Shown one piece after another: positions 1-8,087 of a stretch of 64,000 nt of DNA. The stretch is from Haladaptatus caseinilyticus (GTDB lineage Archaea > Halobacteriota > Halobacteria > Halobacteriales > Haladaptataceae), in contig NZ_CP111036.1 of assembly GCF_026248685.1 (NCBI RefSeq), positions 186,001 through 250,000 of the forward strand. The letters run 5' to 3'. The first letter of the stretch is position 1. Every line of letters begins with the position of its first letter. Both the position numbers and the translations under genes were made by a program. Below the pieces are notes generated by a model. It had not been told where the DNA came from. It ran no database searches and saw nothing but the letters and a program-made list of their open reading frames with translations.

Positions 1-1303
1 AGGGGTCGAAGCCAACACAGTCACAATCGATGAAGTCGTTGCCCTCGATCCGGGGCGACGCCGCATTTTTTCGGTCGACGTCTACGCGCCCGCGAAACGT
101 CGAATTTCGGAGTTCGACGCCGTCTCCTTTGACGAGCACCGTCGTTCTGTCGGCCGCGTCGTGAATTGCGGTGACACCGTCGAAGACGATTCCGGGGGCG
201 ACGAGATTGATTCCGTTTCTGTTTTCCTCACCGGAGTGAAACGCGAGGCGGCAGTTCCGAAGCGTCGTCCCCTCACGCCAGATTTCGGCACCGTAGGCGT
301 GTTTCGACCCATCTCCCCAGTCGTCCAACTCGACCCCGTCCAACAGCACCGAACCATCCCCATCGTTGACTTTGAGCGCCCGCGACGATGACTTGCAGTC
401 GATTTTCAGATCGTGTACACGGGCCGACTCGCTCGACACACGCAAGCCGTCGTTGTCACAGTTCGGCAACCATATCTCGCCGTCGGACACTTGGACATTG
501 CCGTCCTGCAACCACAGACCACACCCGGTGTATTCGGTCTCGTCCATCTCGATTCGAACGTCGCGGGCGACGTCACCGTCACCCAGCCGTAAGTTCGCGT
601 TTCCGTTGTCCTTCCAGAGACCACCGTCCACGATACACGGACCGTCCCCACCGGCCAAATAGCCGCCGTTGTTGACCCACCCCTCCACGTGGCAGTCCCG
701 GAAGGTCAGCTCCCCGCGATGGTCGTCGGTCACGCTGACGCCGATGGGATGGCTCGTCTGCGAATCGACTGCGGACTGGTCGGGATACGTGTCGGGGCGA
801 AAATCACACCCATCCGGAAGCGAGACGGACACGGTTCCCGACCCGTCGGGGTGCGTCACCGCCGCGTAAATCGCGCCGAGCGCTCCCTTACCCGCGGATG
901 CACACTCCCCCTCGATAGCAACGTTCTCGAGTCGAAGGTCGTGACTCGCCCGTGCCGAAACCGCCTGCGAACCGACCCCCTCCGCGGTCATATCGAAAGT
1001 CAGGTTCCTGACTTCGACCGACTCGGCGGACGTTTCGGGATTCGCGCCCCATCCCCCACCCACGTCCAGACCGTACTGTTGGCCGGGGTCGGTCACGACC
1101 AGCGTGGCGTGTGGATCCCCCATGATAGCGATCGCCTTGCAGTCGTTGTGCTCGAACCGACCGTCGAGGTGGTAGCGTCCCTCGGGGAGGACGAACTTCG
1201 TCCGTGCTCCCGCGTGTTCGCTGAGGACGCGATTCAGCGGCTTTTCGGCGTTCTGAACGCCGGGTGCTACCTCGGCGACGTTCACCACGTTCCAGTCGGT
1301 CAT
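1..1303 (-). CDS. Right-handed parallel beta-helix protein, C-terminus outside window
   Basis: The reverse strand reads open from an ATG at 1303 to the left edge, giving about 434 residues with no stop, so the C-terminus lies outside. The start reads MTDWNVVNVAEVAPGVQN and there is no signal peptide. Further on are the beta-helix-like turns VEVRNLTF, RLENVAIEG, VELRNSTFRG and IEGNDFIDCD, with regularly spaced N/D and small hydrophobic residues as in pectate-lyase-like repeats. Many haloarchaeal proteins of this fold are of unknown substrate. The lack of a leader distinguishes it from the secreted beta-helix protein at 1626. Fold is fairly sure, function is not known. Confidence 0.75.
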   Translation of the reverse strand, partial: MTDWNVVNVAEVAPGVQNAEKPLNRVLSEHAGARTKFVLPEGRYHLDGRFEHNDCKAIAIMGDPHATLVVTDPGQQYGLDVGGGWGANPETSAESVEVRNLTFDMTAEGVGSQAVSARASHDLRLENVAIEGECASAGKGALGAIYAAVTHPDGSGTVSVSLPDGCDFRPDTYPDQSAVDSQTSHPIGVSVTDDHRGELTFRDCHVEGWVNNGGYLAGGDGPCIVDGGLWKDNGNANLRLGDGDVARDVRIEMDETEYTGCGLWLQDGNVQVSDGEIWLPNCDNDGLRVSSESARVHDLKIDCKSSSRALKVNDGDGSVLLDGVELDDWGDGSKHAYGAEIWREGTTLRNCRLAFHSGEENRNGINLVAPGIVFDGVTAIHDAADRTTVLVKGDGVELRNSTFRGRVDVDRKNAASPRIEGNDFIDCDCVGFDP

Positions 1304-1363
1304 GGTCGGGACTCGGCATTCGCCGGTCTTGGTCGTGGTGGCCGCCCGCTGTCGAAAGCAAGC

Positions 1364-1369
1364 CTTAAG
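1364..1369. promoter_or_regulatory. CTTAAG TATA-like box, palindromic
   Basis: CTTAAG lies 29-34 bp upstream of tRNA-Val on the plus strand, preceded by CGAAAGC as a BRE-like element. Being palindromic it could also serve the leftward beta-helix gene that starts at 1303. Confidence 0.5.
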
Positions 1370-1397
1370 TCTTGGGCAGGGAAACGACAAGATGCAC

Positions 1398-1472
1398 GGG
1401 TCGGTAGTCTAGTCCGGTTATGACAGCTCCTTCACACGGAGCAGATCGGCAGTTCGAATCTGCCCCGACCCA
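1398..1472 (+). tRNA. tRNA-Val (anticodon CAC)
   Basis: Acceptor strands GGGTCGG and CCGACCC pair perfectly. The anticodon arm is GCTCC-TTCACAC-GGAGC, giving anticodon CAC (valine, GUG codons), and the T arm is GGCAG-TTCGAAT-CTGCC. CCA is not encoded and no intron is seen. Confidence 0.95.
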
Positions 1473-1625
1473 CTGTTTCTGTCGTGACGTCTCCGTAAAT
1501 GGTGTGTGCACCCTGCTTGCGCTCCAGTGAGCCACGAGGTCGGATGGAGGGCTGTTCGAACGAAGGACGGGACACGGTCCTGTCTTGGCAACAACTCACA
1601 AACGCCAGCTCCGCGTGTGTCCCTC

Positions 1626-2513
1626 ATGGAGATTTTCCGATGGGGCGTTCCCGTGGTCGTTCTCGGACTCGTCGTCGTTTCCGCCGTCGCTCCGGGAGTC
1701 TCGGGGGCGGTTTACTCGCCTCCCGCGGAAGAATCCACGCCGATCGACACCTGCACGACGATTGCGGGGTCCGGCCACTACGTTCTCACCCACGATATCG
1801 AATCCCGCACGAACACATGTGTTCGAGTGACTGCCGACGATGTCGTCGTCTCGGGGAGGGGCCACAGCATCGACGGTGGCGTATTCCGGGAGAACACGAC
1901 CGGTATCGTGGTGACGGGCTCCAACGTCACCGTCCGGAACCTCTCGGTCCGCCAGTGGACGTTCGGAATTCGGTACGAGTCCGCGCCGAACGGGTCCGTC
2001 CGAAACGTGACGACGTGGCGTACCGTCGATGGCGTGACGTTCTCGTCGTCACCGGGGGCGAATATCGGAGAGGTGTCGGCGACGAACGGGGTGTCGGGGC
2101 TCGTGTTCGTGGACTCGGATGCGGTTGTCCTCCGCGACAGCACGGTTCGGTTTCAGAGTTCGACCGGCGTACTCGTCGCTGACTCGAAGGAGGTGACCGT
2201 ATCCGACACGTCGATCACACGGAGCGAAACCGGCATCGCGCTCCTTGGAAGTCGACAGGGGCGCGTAACCGATAGCACCGTTCGGAAAACCGGGGAATCC
2301 GCGCTGTTGCTTGCCGATTCGCGTGGCAATACGGTTTCAAACACGACGGTTTCGAACCGCAGTCGTCCTGCGACGGTCCTGTTCTCGAACGCGAGCGAAA
2401 ACCGACTTGCCGAGACGAGTGGCCACTGGACGCCCCGCTCGGAAAACGGGGCGCGAAAAAACAGCGTCGTGAACGCTACCAACGACTCGCTTCGCTACCG
2501 TTGGAGCGCCTGA
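1626..2513 (+). CDS. Secreted NosD/pectate-lyase-like right-handed beta-helix protein
   Basis: About 295 residues from ATG 1626. The open frame extends upstream, but 1626 starts a clean Sec-type signal peptide (MEIFRWGVPVVVLGLVVVSA, then AVAPGVSGA). The mature part opens with TCTTIAGSGHYVLTHDI, followed by VRVTADDVVVSGRGHSIDGG and GIVVTGSNVTVRNLSV, the repeat pattern of NosD/PbH1 beta-helix proteins. Later turns such as VVLRDSTVRF and VTVSDTSITRS follow the same spacing. Asn-Val-Thr and Asn-Thr-Thr sequons suggest a glycosylated exported protein. The last 19 bp overlap the convergent binding-protein gene. The substrate is unknown. Confidence 0.8.
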   Translation: MEIFRWGVPVVVLGLVVVSAVAPGVSGAVYSPPAEESTPIDTCTTIAGSGHYVLTHDIESRTNTCVRVTADDVVVSGRGHSIDGGVFRENTTGIVVTGSNVTVRNLSVRQWTFGIRYESAPNGSVRNVTTWRTVDGVTFSSSPGANIGEVSATNGVSGLVFVDSDAVVLRDSTVRFQSSTGVLVADSKEVTVSDTSITRSETGIALLGSRQGRVTDSTVRKTGESALLLADSRGNTVSNTTVSNRSRPATVLFSNASENRLAETSGHWTPRSENGARKNSVVNATNDSLRYRWSA

Positions 2514-3784
2514 TTGAGGACGGACGTGTACGACGACTCCCCGATGTTGAACGCGACTTGATTGAGGATTTGGCCGTCGTAATCCTCCTGGAACGACGTG
2601 GCGAACTGATTCGATAACTGCTGGCCGTAGTCGTTGTTGACGAAGAGCGTCGAAGCGGACTGCGCACCGAACCGTTCGGCGGCGACCTGACCCATCACGT
2701 TCCCCTGCAGCAGGTCGCTTGGGGCCGTCCGGAAGATGAAGTCGTTGTCCTGCAGTCGTGCGACGGTAATCGCCGTGCTCGACGGTGAACAGCCGACGAT
2801 TTCGTTCGGAATGAACACTTCGGTCGAGACGGGGATGTTGTTCCCGGAGGATGCTGGCCCCGAAACGGCGGGATAGCCCGCGTTGACGAGTGCGTTCGCC
2901 CCGCTGATGGAGGCTTGTCGGTCGGTCTGTGTGTCCTCCACTTGTGTTTCGACCTGGAGGTCAATGTTCGCCTGGTTCACTTGTTGGATCGGAATTCGTG
3001 AGGCCTGAATCATCGGCCCACCGACCGAACCGAGGTCACCCGTCTCTGGAAGCAAAATGCCGACCCTGATCGTTCGCCCCAAACCGCCGGGCGCGCTGTT
3101 CGCGCTCGGACCGCCCGCGTTCCCTTCGAATCGTCGTGTGTTGACGATTCGAACGCCGGCTTCGGTTTGCGGCGCGAACTTCCAGACGTCGTAGGCCGCC
3201 GACGCTGGACCGCCTCGGTCGTCGAAGTTCGTCGTACTCGACGCACCCTGATAGTTGATGTCCTCGCCATTTGCAGCGGCTCTGACGGCCTCGATGAAGT
3301 TCTGCGGTCCGAACTCCTTCCCCGGTGGATTGGCGACCCGACGCATCTGCTGGCGGATCGCCGGTCCGCTGTTCTCGCCAGCAGCGGCGTTCGCCAGAAT
3401 CAGGATGGCGACGGAGTCGTACGACTGAGAGGTGAATACGCCCGGATCCTGATTGTACTGGTTCTTGAACAGTCGGACGAATGCCTGCCGATTCGGCCCG
3501 GCAGCAGCGGGCACCGTTCCGGTGACGTTCTGCATGTCGTTCCCGACCTGCTGTGGCAGGGACGGGTCCTGTAGCCCGTCCGGAACGAGCACGTCGAGGT
3601 TTTGGGTTCCTCCCATCGCGTAGAAATCACGGAACAGCTGTATGCCGCTCTGTGGATAGCCGATGACCGTCAGCATGTCCGGCCCACCACCCTGTTGGAG
3701 GTTCCCCATCAAACCAACGGTCGTCGCGGCACCCATCCCCCCGACCCCACGGAGGTAGGTTCGCCTGTCGATTTTTGGACTCAT
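2495..3784 (-). CDS. Circularly permuted branched-chain amino acid-type ABC substrate-binding protein (copy 1)
   Basis: 429 residues. The N-terminus has a twin-arginine motif (RRTYLRGVGG) and a short hydrophobic stretch but no lipobox cysteine. The two halves of a type I periplasmic-binding fold are in swapped order. Residues about 35-220 (MLTVIGYPQSGIQLFRDFY to VWKFAPQTEAG) match the normal C-terminal part of this family. Residues about 238-429 (TIRVGILLPETGDLGSVGG to GESSYTSVLNQAL) match the normal N-terminal part. The break falls between YTSVLNQAL and the strand with IGYPQSG. Paralogous to the neighbour at 3934 over its whole length. Ligand is unknown; branched-chain amino acids are only the family default. 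A TATA-like ATTTAAAATA lies at 3821-3830. Confidence 0.9.
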   Translation of the reverse strand: MSPKIDRRTYLRGVGGMGAATTVGLMGNLQQGGGPDMLTVIGYPQSGIQLFRDFYAMGGTQNLDVLVPDGLQDPSLPQQVGNDMQNVTGTVPAAAGPNRQAFVRLFKNQYNQDPGVFTSQSYDSVAILILANAAAGENSGPAIRQQMRRVANPPGKEFGPQNFIEAVRAAANGEDINYQGASSTTNFDDRGGPASAAYDVWKFAPQTEAGVRIVNTRRFEGNAGGPSANSAPGGLGRTIRVGILLPETGDLGSVGGPMIQASRIPIQQVNQANIDLQVETQVEDTQTDRQASISGANALVNAGYPAVSGPASSGNNIPVSTEVFIPNEIVGCSPSSTAITVARLQDNDFIFRTAPSDLLQGNVMGQVAAERFGAQSASTLFVNNDYGQQLSNQFATSFQEDYDGQILNQVAFNIGESSYTSVLNQALQR

Positions 3785-3820
3785 ACCCGGGGAAACCCTC
3801 GTCGTTCTGCGTCAAAAGTC

Positions 3821-3830
3821 TATTTTAAAT
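3821..3830 (-). promoter_or_regulatory. TATA-like element of permuted binding protein copy 1
   Basis: On the minus strand ATTTAAAATA lies 37-46 bp upstream of the ATG at 3784, inside an A/T-rich block. Together with the TATA box before copy 2, it suggests the two paralogues are transcribed separately. Confidence 0.45.
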
Positions 3831-3933
3831 TATCATTATATATTTTGGTCGGTTCATCACTCGATGGTCGATAGTATAGGTGACAGAACGGACGACCGTT
3901 TTCGAGGTGGGACGTTCGAGCGGGGAAACCCGA

Positions 3934-5268
3934 TTACTTCGAACCGGCCGCTTTGTTGATGACGGAGGTGTAAGAGCTTTCGCCTTTGTTGAACGACACT
4001 TTGTTCATGATTTCGCCGCCGTGCTTGTCCGTGAACGCGCTGGAGAACTTATCGGATAGTTGTTGGCCGTAACTGTTGTTCACGTAGAGCGTGGACGCCG
4101 TCTTCCCGCTGAGTCGTTCGGCGGCGACCTGTGCCATCACTTTCCCCTGCAGCAGGTCGCTCGGGGCCGTCCGGAAGACGAAATCGTTGTCCTTCAGGTT
4201 CGTAACGGTGAGTGCCGTGCTCGACGGTGAACAACCGACGACGCTCTGTTTGGCATACACCTGTTTGCTCACCGGGATGTTGTTCCCGGACGAAGCAGGG
4301 CCACAGATGGCCGGATACCCCGCACTGACGAGTGCATTCGCACCGGACATCGATGCTTGCTTCGTCGTCTGGGTATCCTCGACCTGTGAATCGACGGTCA
4401 CGTCGATTCCCGCGTCGTTGACCTGCTTGACGGGGATTTTTGCCGCCTGAATCATTTGGCTCCCGACCGAACCGAGGTCGCCGGTTTCCGGCAGAAGGAT
4501 TCCGACTTTGACCTCCCGATTCTTACCACCGGGCGAACTGTCGGCCATCTTCCCACCGGCACTGCCCTCGAAGTCGATCGTATCGATGGTTTTGTAGCCG
4601 TCCTCCGTGTCCGGAGCGAACTTCCAGACATCGTAGGCCGCCGACGCCGGGTCGCCTTTATCGTTGAAATCGACGACGCTAGACGCACCTTGATAGTTAA
4701 TGTCCTCCCCACGAGCGGCCGCTTTGACCGCCTCGACGAAGTTCTCCGGACCGTATTTTTGGCCGCCGCCGTTGGCGACCCGACGCATCTGGTCGCGGAT
4801 CTTCGTGCCATCGTTTGCACCTGCCGCTGCGTTAGCGAGGATGAGGACCGCGACCGCATCGTAGGAATGTGAGGTAAACACGCCCGGCGCGCTCCCGTAC
4901 TGGTCCTTGTACATCTCCGTGAACGCCTTCTTGTTCGGCCCGGATGCTGCGGGAGCGGTTCCAGTGATGTTTTGCATATCGTTGCTGACCTGCTTCGGTA
5001 ACTCGGTATCGAGCAGTCCGTCGGGGACGATGATTTTGTGGTTCCCGTCCGTATTCTTGTAGTAGTCACGAAACAGTTGGATCCCGCTTTGTGGGTAGCC
5101 GATGACGTTGATAACGTCGGGGCCACCACCACTCTTGTCGCCACCTCCATCGCCGTTTCCACCGTCTCCGTTACCAGCACCGCCACCGCCAATACAACCG
5201 GCGAGGCCGGCAATTCCGGCCGTTCCGACACCCTTCAAAACGTCACGCCGTTCGATATCATATCGCAT
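3934..5268 (-). CDS. Circularly permuted branched-chain amino acid-type ABC substrate-binding lipoprotein (copy 2)
   Basis: 444 residues. Residues 1-25 form a Tat lipoprotein signal (ERRDVLKG, then GLAGC with Cys25 as lipidation site), followed by a Gly/Asp-rich linker to about residue 48. Residues about 50-235 (DVINVIGYPQSGIQLFRDYY to VWKFAPDTEDG) are the segment normally at the C-terminus of this family. Residues about 252-444 (EVKVGILLPETGDLGSVGS to KGESSYTSVINKAAG) are the segment normally at the N-terminus. A Gly/Ser-rich linker joins the old ends. It acts outside the membrane, presumably delivering ligand to an ABC permease; the only one in the window is livHMGF at 33-37 kb. Identical order to copy 1, so the permutation predates the duplication. 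Confidence 0.92.
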   Translation of the reverse strand: MRYDIERRDVLKGVGTAGIAGLAGCIGGGGAGNGDGGNGDGGGDKSGGGPDVINVIGYPQSGIQLFRDYYKNTDGNHKIIVPDGLLDTELPKQVSNDMQNITGTAPAASGPNKKAFTEMYKDQYGSAPGVFTSHSYDAVAVLILANAAAGANDGTKIRDQMRRVANGGGQKYGPENFVEAVKAAARGEDINYQGASSVVDFNDKGDPASAAYDVWKFAPDTEDGYKTIDTIDFEGSAGGKMADSSPGGKNREVKVGILLPETGDLGSVGSQMIQAAKIPVKQVNDAGIDVTVDSQVEDTQTTKQASMSGANALVSAGYPAICGPASSGNNIPVSKQVYAKQSVVGCSPSSTALTVTNLKDNDFVFRTAPSDLLQGKVMAQVAAERLSGKTASTLYVNNSYGQQLSDKFSSAFTDKHGGEIMNKVSFNKGESSYTSVINKAAGSK

Positions 5269-5294
5269 GGACAGGGAGGGGTATCAACTCTTGC

Positions 5295-5303
5295 AATATA
5301 AAT
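5295..5303 (-). promoter_or_regulatory. TATA box of permuted binding protein copy 2
   Basis: Minus-strand ATTTATATT lies 27-35 bp upstream of the ATG at 5268, the expected TATA position for a nearly leaderless haloarchaeal transcript. Confidence 0.6.
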
Positions 5304-5369
5304 CTACCTTTCGAGATTTTTAAAATTCGTCAAAAACTACTCTATTCGGGGAACGATAGGAGCGTTGAA

Positions 5370-5930
5370 TTAAAACTCGCGGCAATCCGTACAGACCAGT
5401 TGACCGTTGACGTTCGTCAGTTCACGGGTGAGTTTACCGCAGACCTCACAGATACTCTGTCCGGTGTATTCGGCGTCACCACCGTTCGTCTTCATCGTTC
5501 TACCGAGTTCGTCGTCCATATCCGGTTCGCGGGCGGACGAAATACTCGACGGCGACGCCGAGGCTGAAATAACGTCGCGTTCGGTGAGGACCCCGACCAG
5601 TTCATCGTCACGGGTAACCACGATTCGCCGGATACCCTGCTGGGCCATCATGCCCGCCGCATCGGCTAGGCTGCGGTCCGCACGCATCGAGACGACGGGA
5701 CTCGTCATCACATCGGCGACGGTCGTTTCGGCGGGGTCGCGCTCGTCCGCGATGAGGTCGAGGACGTCGGACTCAGTCATGATTCCGACCGGTTCACGCC
5801 CGCGAAGAACCACGACGCTCCCGACCCCCTCTGACTGCATGAGTTGCACTGCACCCAGAACGGAGTCCGATTCACTGACCCCCACGTATTCTCTGGTCAT
5901 CATATCTCGAATTGTAACTTCCGCTTCCAT
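5370..5930 (-). CDS. CBS-domain pair protein with C-terminal zinc ribbon
   Basis: 186 residues. Two CBS motifs occur, at about residues 6-62 (TIRDMMTREYVGVSESDSVL to VGIMTESDVLDLI) and 70-122 (TVADVMTSPVVSM to LVGVLTERDVISA). The tail, residues about 155-183, has paired CxxC motifs (CEVCGKL and CTDC), a zinc ribbon. CBS pairs sense adenine nucleotides or act as regulatory modules, and the ribbon suggests binding to nucleic acid or protein. No fused enzyme is present, so the target is unknown. Single gene with its own upstream A/T-rich region. Confidence 0.88.
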   Translation of the reverse strand: MEAEVTIRDMMTREYVGVSESDSVLGAVQLMQSEGVGSVVVLRGREPVGIMTESDVLDLIADERDPAETTVADVMTSPVVSMRADRSLADAAGMMAQQGIRRIVVTRDDELVGVLTERDVISASASPSSISSAREPDMDDELGRTMKTNGGDAEYTGQSICEVCGKLTRELTNVNGQLVCTDCREF

Positions 5931-6009
5931 ATGTGAACGTTTGACACAACTCTTCTAAAAGGTATCCCCGGCACCTTTATTCCCGCGTCCAACGAATATG
6001 TACGGTCAG

Positions 6010-6777
6010 CTATTCGAACTCGATTCTACTGCCGTCCGCCCGACACGTTTCTAATGCATGCTTCGCGGCCATTCCCGCCGTCTGTGGAACTCGACCGTTG
6101 CCAACACCGACTTTCAATTCGACTTCGACCGTCTCTTCGACGTGCCGGATGGCGTCTTCGTATTCCGACTCGTCTAGCTCCGGACAGACCGCAATAACGT
6201 TATCGCCCCCCACGAAGAACGAGAGCGAATCGTACGCCTTCCGCATGTACTTCATTAGTTCGGCGTACCCCTGTTCGATGTGGATGAACGAATCGAAGGC
6301 GTTCACCTCATCCGTGAAGTTGCCGGTCATATCGTTCACGTCGAAATGGGCGATCTGGATGTCGTCGTCCGTTCGGAACTCCTCGTCGATGGTTCGGCCG
6401 CGGAGGATTTCCCGCCGTGCCTTGTCCTGTGCGCTTCCGGCGGCCTGCAACTGTTCGGTCGCATCGGCGAGCGCCTCGACCGGACTCGTCCCGGTGGCGA
6501 CACCAAGACTAACCGTTACCGGATAGCGGTTGCTGATCGATTCCTGTACGAGCGCGTGGTCGTCCATCGAGAGGCCGTTCGTTACGGCGACCATGTTGTC
6601 GAACCGGGTGAAAAAGACGGAGCCCTGCCGATTGCCGATGAGTTGCGAGAGGTCGGCATAGAGACGCGATTGGAGCGTCTGGAGGTCTACTTCCCGGCGC
6701 GGTTCCGGCGTTACGGTCCATGGACCGTAGTTGTCGATTTGAACCAACGTGATCTGGGCGTTCGTCACTGTTGGCAA
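6010..6777 (-). CDS. arfA: GTP cyclohydrolase III (ArfA)
   Basis: 255 residues, the usual length for the archaeal enzyme. The N-terminus (ITLVQIDNYGPWTVTPEPRR, then LYADLSQLIGNRQGSVFFTRFDNM) is diagnostic. A second half repeats the same cyclase-like fold around FFVGGDNVIAVCPELDE, whose GGDN resembles the GGDEF-type catalytic loop. The family converts GTP to 2-amino-5-formylamino-6-ribosylamino-4(3H)-pyrimidinone monophosphate, the first step of archaeal riboflavin and F420 synthesis. It starts divergently from udk with about 190 bp between the two starts. Confidence 0.93.
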   Translation of the reverse strand: MPTVTNAQITLVQIDNYGPWTVTPEPRREVDLQTLQSRLYADLSQLIGNRQGSVFFTRFDNMVAVTNGLSMDDHALVQESISNRYPVTVSLGVATGTSPVEALADATEQLQAAGSAQDKARREILRGRTIDEEFRTDDDIQIAHFDVNDMTGNFTDEVNAFDSFIHIEQGYAELMKYMRKAYDSLSFFVGGDNVIAVCPELDESEYEDAIRHVEETVEVELKVGVGNGRVPQTAGMAAKHALETCRADGSRIEFE

Positions 6778-6965
6778 TGGGTTCGAGATACTGGCCTATA
6801 AGTTGTCCTAATCGTGATTCGCATCTCAAAAGTGAGAACCGTAGTACGGCGCGATAATTCATCGTCCCTGCTGATGCGTATGTCCGAACGGGGTCTGGAA
6901 ATGTAACACGAATCTCAAAATTCCATTCCGAGCAATTGAAGCGATTGCCCGAGAGTGACCCGACA

Positions 6966-7718
6966 ATGACCATCCCGTCGTTCGTTATCGGCATCGCAGG
7001 AGGTACTGGCGCGGGGAAGACGACGGTCGCCCGTGAAATCACTGAGGACGTGAGCGACGCCGTTACCCGTATTCCGATAGACAACTACTACCGAGACCTC
7101 TCACACCTCGATTTCGAGGAGCGCACGGAGGTCAACTACGACCATCCGTCAGCGTTCGAGTGGGAACTGCTCAGGGATCATCTCGACGCCCTTCTGTCCG
7201 GCCAATCGATCGAAATGCCGCAGTACGATTTTACAGTTCACAATCGAAAAGACGAGCGCGTCACGGTCGAGCCGACCGACGTGGTAGTTATCGAAGGGAT
7301 TTTCGCACTTTACGACTCCGAAGTCAACGAGATGCTCGATTTGCAAGTGTACGTCGAGACGGACGCCGACGTTCGTATCCTCCGCCGAATCGAGCGCGAC
7401 GTGGTGGACCGCGAACGCGGCCTCGAAGGCGTCATCGACCAGTATCTCTCGACGGTAAAGCCCATGCACGAACAGTTCGTCGAACCGACGAAAAAGCACG
7501 CCGACCTCATCATCCCCGAAGGTGCGAATCGAGTGGCAGTCAACCTTTTGGAAGAGAAGGTACAGGCGGAAACTCACTCGCACCCAACGTGGAACGTCGA
7601 AGAAGAACTACAGCTCCCATCAGAAAACAGACACGAATCGGAACGCGGACGCCAACCGTCCGTCCCGACACCTGACGGTAGCGGGGAACGGTGGCATTCG
7701 GCCAAAAACAGGGAGTGA
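6966..7718 (+). CDS. udk: Uridine kinase
   Basis: 250 residues from ATG 6966; the frame opens at 6936, but homology begins at MTIPSFVIGIAGGTGAGKTT. Walker A is GGTGAGKTTVA at about residues 11-21. Further family marks are IPIDNYYRD, the substrate-loop region PSAFEWELL, and IEGIFALYD. It phosphorylates uridine and cytidine in pyrimidine salvage. The C-terminal roughly 45 residues are charged and low-complexity, an extension beyond the kinase core. The stop abuts the stop of the convergent 7719 gene, with no intergenic base. Confidence 0.92.
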   Translation: MTIPSFVIGIAGGTGAGKTTVAREITEDVSDAVTRIPIDNYYRDLSHLDFEERTEVNYDHPSAFEWELLRDHLDALLSGQSIEMPQYDFTVHNRKDERVTVEPTDVVVIEGIFALYDSEVNEMLDLQVYVETDADVRILRRIERDVVDRERGLEGVIDQYLSTVKPMHEQFVEPTKKHADLIIPEGANRVAVNLLEEKVQAETHSHPTWNVEEELQLPSENRHESERGRQPSVPTPDGSGERWHSAKNRE

Positions 7719-8039
7719 TCAGGCTCGCTTTTTCTCTGGGTTCTCACCGACTGGATGGTAATCCCAGAAACCACCCGAGCGCATCGCGGAACCGACACCG
7801 CGGTGGAAATCCACGATGGTCTCGAACTCCGTCGGTTCGACGTGTTCGAAGATGTCACCGACGCTCACTACTTTCTTGTAGTTGATTCGAATCGGTTCGT
7901 CGGCGTGTTCCTCGGCGAACTCCTCGCTCGAAAGCGGGAAGTCCTCATCTTCGTCCAGTTTCTTTGCGAGAATTGCGAGACCGTACTTCCGTCCACCCTC
8001 GCTCCCTTGCTCACCGTCCGGGTCGTGGGGCCAGTCCAT
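7719..8039 (-). CDS. Small haloarchaeal conserved protein (DUF5785-like)
   Basis: 106 residues, acidic, no membrane segment. The sequence (MDWPHDPDGEQGSEGGRKYG, later VVSVGDIFEHV and MRSGGFWDYHP) matches my recollection of the haloarchaeal family DUF5785. Function is unknown. It is followed on the same strand, with about 48 bp between, by the upstream HTH regulator gene at 8088, so the two may be co-transcribed. Confidence 0.7.
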   Translation of the reverse strand: MDWPHDPDGEQGSEGGRKYGLAILAKKLDEDEDFPLSSEEFAEEHADEPIRINYKKVVSVGDIFEHVEPTEFETIVDFHRGVGSAMRSGGFWDYHPVGENPEKKRA

Positions 8040-8087
8040 GTACCCACGTCTGTCCGGGGGGACGAAAAGGATTCCCTTCCACGGACG

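Noticed and set aside
2495-5268. The swapped order of the binding proteins as two adjacent genes merged by frameshift, or an assembly artefact
   Set aside because: Each gene has a single intact frame, its own signal peptide, stop and promoter, and two diverged copies share the same break point.
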